NCBI GenBank assembly: GCA_017998025.1
Contig: JAGODW010000104.1
Location: 1-5,985, forward strand
Source: Spirochaetales bacterium
GTDB taxonomy: Bacteria; Spirochaetota; Spirochaetia; DTKZ01
Length of the DNA: 5,985 nt
Direction: 5' to 3'
The notes below the pieces were generated by a model. It saw only the letters and a program-made list of their open reading frames with translations. It was not told the origin of the DNA and made no database searches. Positions 5,206 through 5,985 of the stretch are shown in pieces. Every line of letters starts with the position of its first letter. Position 1 is the stretch's first letter. The position numbers and the translations under genes were made by a program.

Positions 5206-5985
5206 ATGAAAAAGATCATAAGTGCTGTGCTACTTTCGTTATTTGTAGCAGTCTTTGCACTTGCATCGGGTAAACAGGAGAGTACCGGACTTGATTGGCC
5301 TAAAAAGGCAATCCAGGTGATTGTTCCCTACAATCCGGGAGGAGATACGGATTTTAATGCACGGGTCTATGCAAAATACCTGGAAAAAGAACTGGGACAA
5401 TCGGTAGTTGTGGTGAATATTGCAGGAACAGGCGGAACATTGGGCAGCCGCAAAGCAAAGGATGCTTCTCCGGACGGATATACGGTTCTTTTCTATCATA
5501 CGGCTATGATCATCAACCAGGTCACGGAGATGGTTCCCTATGGTTTTGAAGATTTTGAGTTATGTGCGATTGCCGCTATAAATCCAGGAAATGTCATTAC
5601 GGTAAATGCCAAATCTCCCTGGAAGACACTGAAGGATCTGGTAGAAGATTCTATCCGAAGACCGGGAGAAATCAAGTTTGCCGTGGATATCGGCGGTACA
5701 ACCCATGTAATGGGTATGCAATTCCTTGCAGCAGGGGCTAAGTTCAATCTGGTGGATGCAGGTAGTTCAACTGCTCGGAATGCGGCTTTGAAAGGGGGGC
5801 ATATCGATGTTGTTCCGAATCCGTATGGTCCCACAAAACCCTTTCTCCAGAGCGGGGATTTCCGGGCTCTGGGAGTTACTACTGAGAAGCGACACCCCCG
5901 TTTTCCCGAGATACCCACCTGTAAGGAACAGGGCTACAATGTAGTTTTGGAAATTCCCTACTTTTTTGCTTTCCCAAAGGGTACT
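5206..5985 (+). CDS. Tripartite tricarboxylate transporter solute-binding protein, TctC/Bug family (3' truncated)
   Basis: The first 260 residues of a periplasmic binding protein, open to the window end; full members are usually about 300-330 residues. Residues 1-22 form a Sec signal peptide: Lys2-Lys3, a hydrophobic core to about Ala20, then ASGKQE. There is no lipobox cysteine, so it is probably soluble and not lipid-anchored. The TctC (Bug) signatures follow: IVPYNPGGDTDFNAR (39-53), with the carboxylate-binding loop and Asp49; VVNIAGTGGTLGS (69-81); ASPDGYTVL (87-95); and IGGTTH (162-167). ATG 5206 is eight bases after AAGGAG (5192-5197). These proteins capture organic acids for TctA/TctB membrane partners, which would be expected just downstream but are out of view. 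Ligands in the family range from citrate to aromatic acids and amino acids. Divergence from the lyase operon across shared regulatory sites suggests it feeds that pathway. Confidence 0.92.
   Translation, partial: MKKIISAVLLSLFVAVFALASGKQESTGLDWPKKAIQVIVPYNPGGDTDFNARVYAKYLEKELGQSVVVVNIAGTGGTLGSRKAKDASPDGYTVLFYHTAMIINQVTEMVPYGFEDFELCAIAAINPGNVITVNAKSPWKTLKDLVEDSIRRPGEIKFAVDIGGTTHVMGMQFLAAGAKFNLVDAGSSTARNAALKGGHIDVVPNPYGPTKPFLQSGDFRALGVTTEKRHPRFPEIPTCKEQGYNVVLEIPYFFAFPKGT

Noticed and set aside
5239..5918. Minus-strand open frames opposite the tctC-like gene
   Set aside because: The plus-strand frame from 5206 is continuous to the window end with clear TctC motifs and a signal peptide; the antisense frames lack any recognisable domain.

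Overview
This window holds two unrelated bacterial gene blocks arranged tail to tail. Left (1-2184, + strand) is a compact riboflavin biosynthesis operon: the 3' end of ribD, then ribE (riboflavin synthase), ribB (DHBP synthase without a GTP cyclohydrolase II domain) and ribH (lumazine synthase). Spacings are 20 nt, 16 nt and an 8-nt overlap, and each complete gene has its own Shine-Dalgarno. Together they make riboflavin from the GTP-derived pyrimidine and ribulose 5-phosphate. The GTP-opening enzyme (ribA function) is not in the window.

Between the blocks (2185-2319) lies a 135-nt convergent gap. Most of it is a 100-bp element bounded by 17-bp inverted repeats with one mismatch, ending in TA on both sides. 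It looks like a small non-autonomous mobile element or its remnant, but could be a structural intergenic element.

Right (2320-5985) is a divergent carboxylate uptake and catabolism locus. On the - strand a three-gene operon reads: DapA/NAL-family lyase, then Ldh_2-family NAD(P)H oxidoreductase, then an FCD-type GntR regulator. The first two genes are joined by a TGATG stop/start overlap, and the regulator follows after 12 nt. On the + strand, diverging from it, is a TctC/Bug-type periplasmic solute-binding protein, cut off by the window end. The 235-nt divergent region contains two face-to-face sigma70-like promoters, and each carries the same 11-bp near-palindrome, TGATACATCAG, in its -35/-10 spacer. 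I infer that the operon-encoded GntR protein represses both transcription units through these twin sites until an imported acid or its product appears. The substrate cannot be named from the sequence.

Organism: a diderm-type solute-binding protein whose signal peptide ends FALASGKQE, a style I associate with spirochaete binding proteins (FA-S/G-G-Q-x-E). Base composition is mixed (near 50% GC by eye) and RBSs are strong AAGGAG-like. A member of the Spirochaetota is my best guess, held with moderate to low confidence. All genes look intact; there are no RNA genes or CRISPR arrays, and no recognisable transposase.
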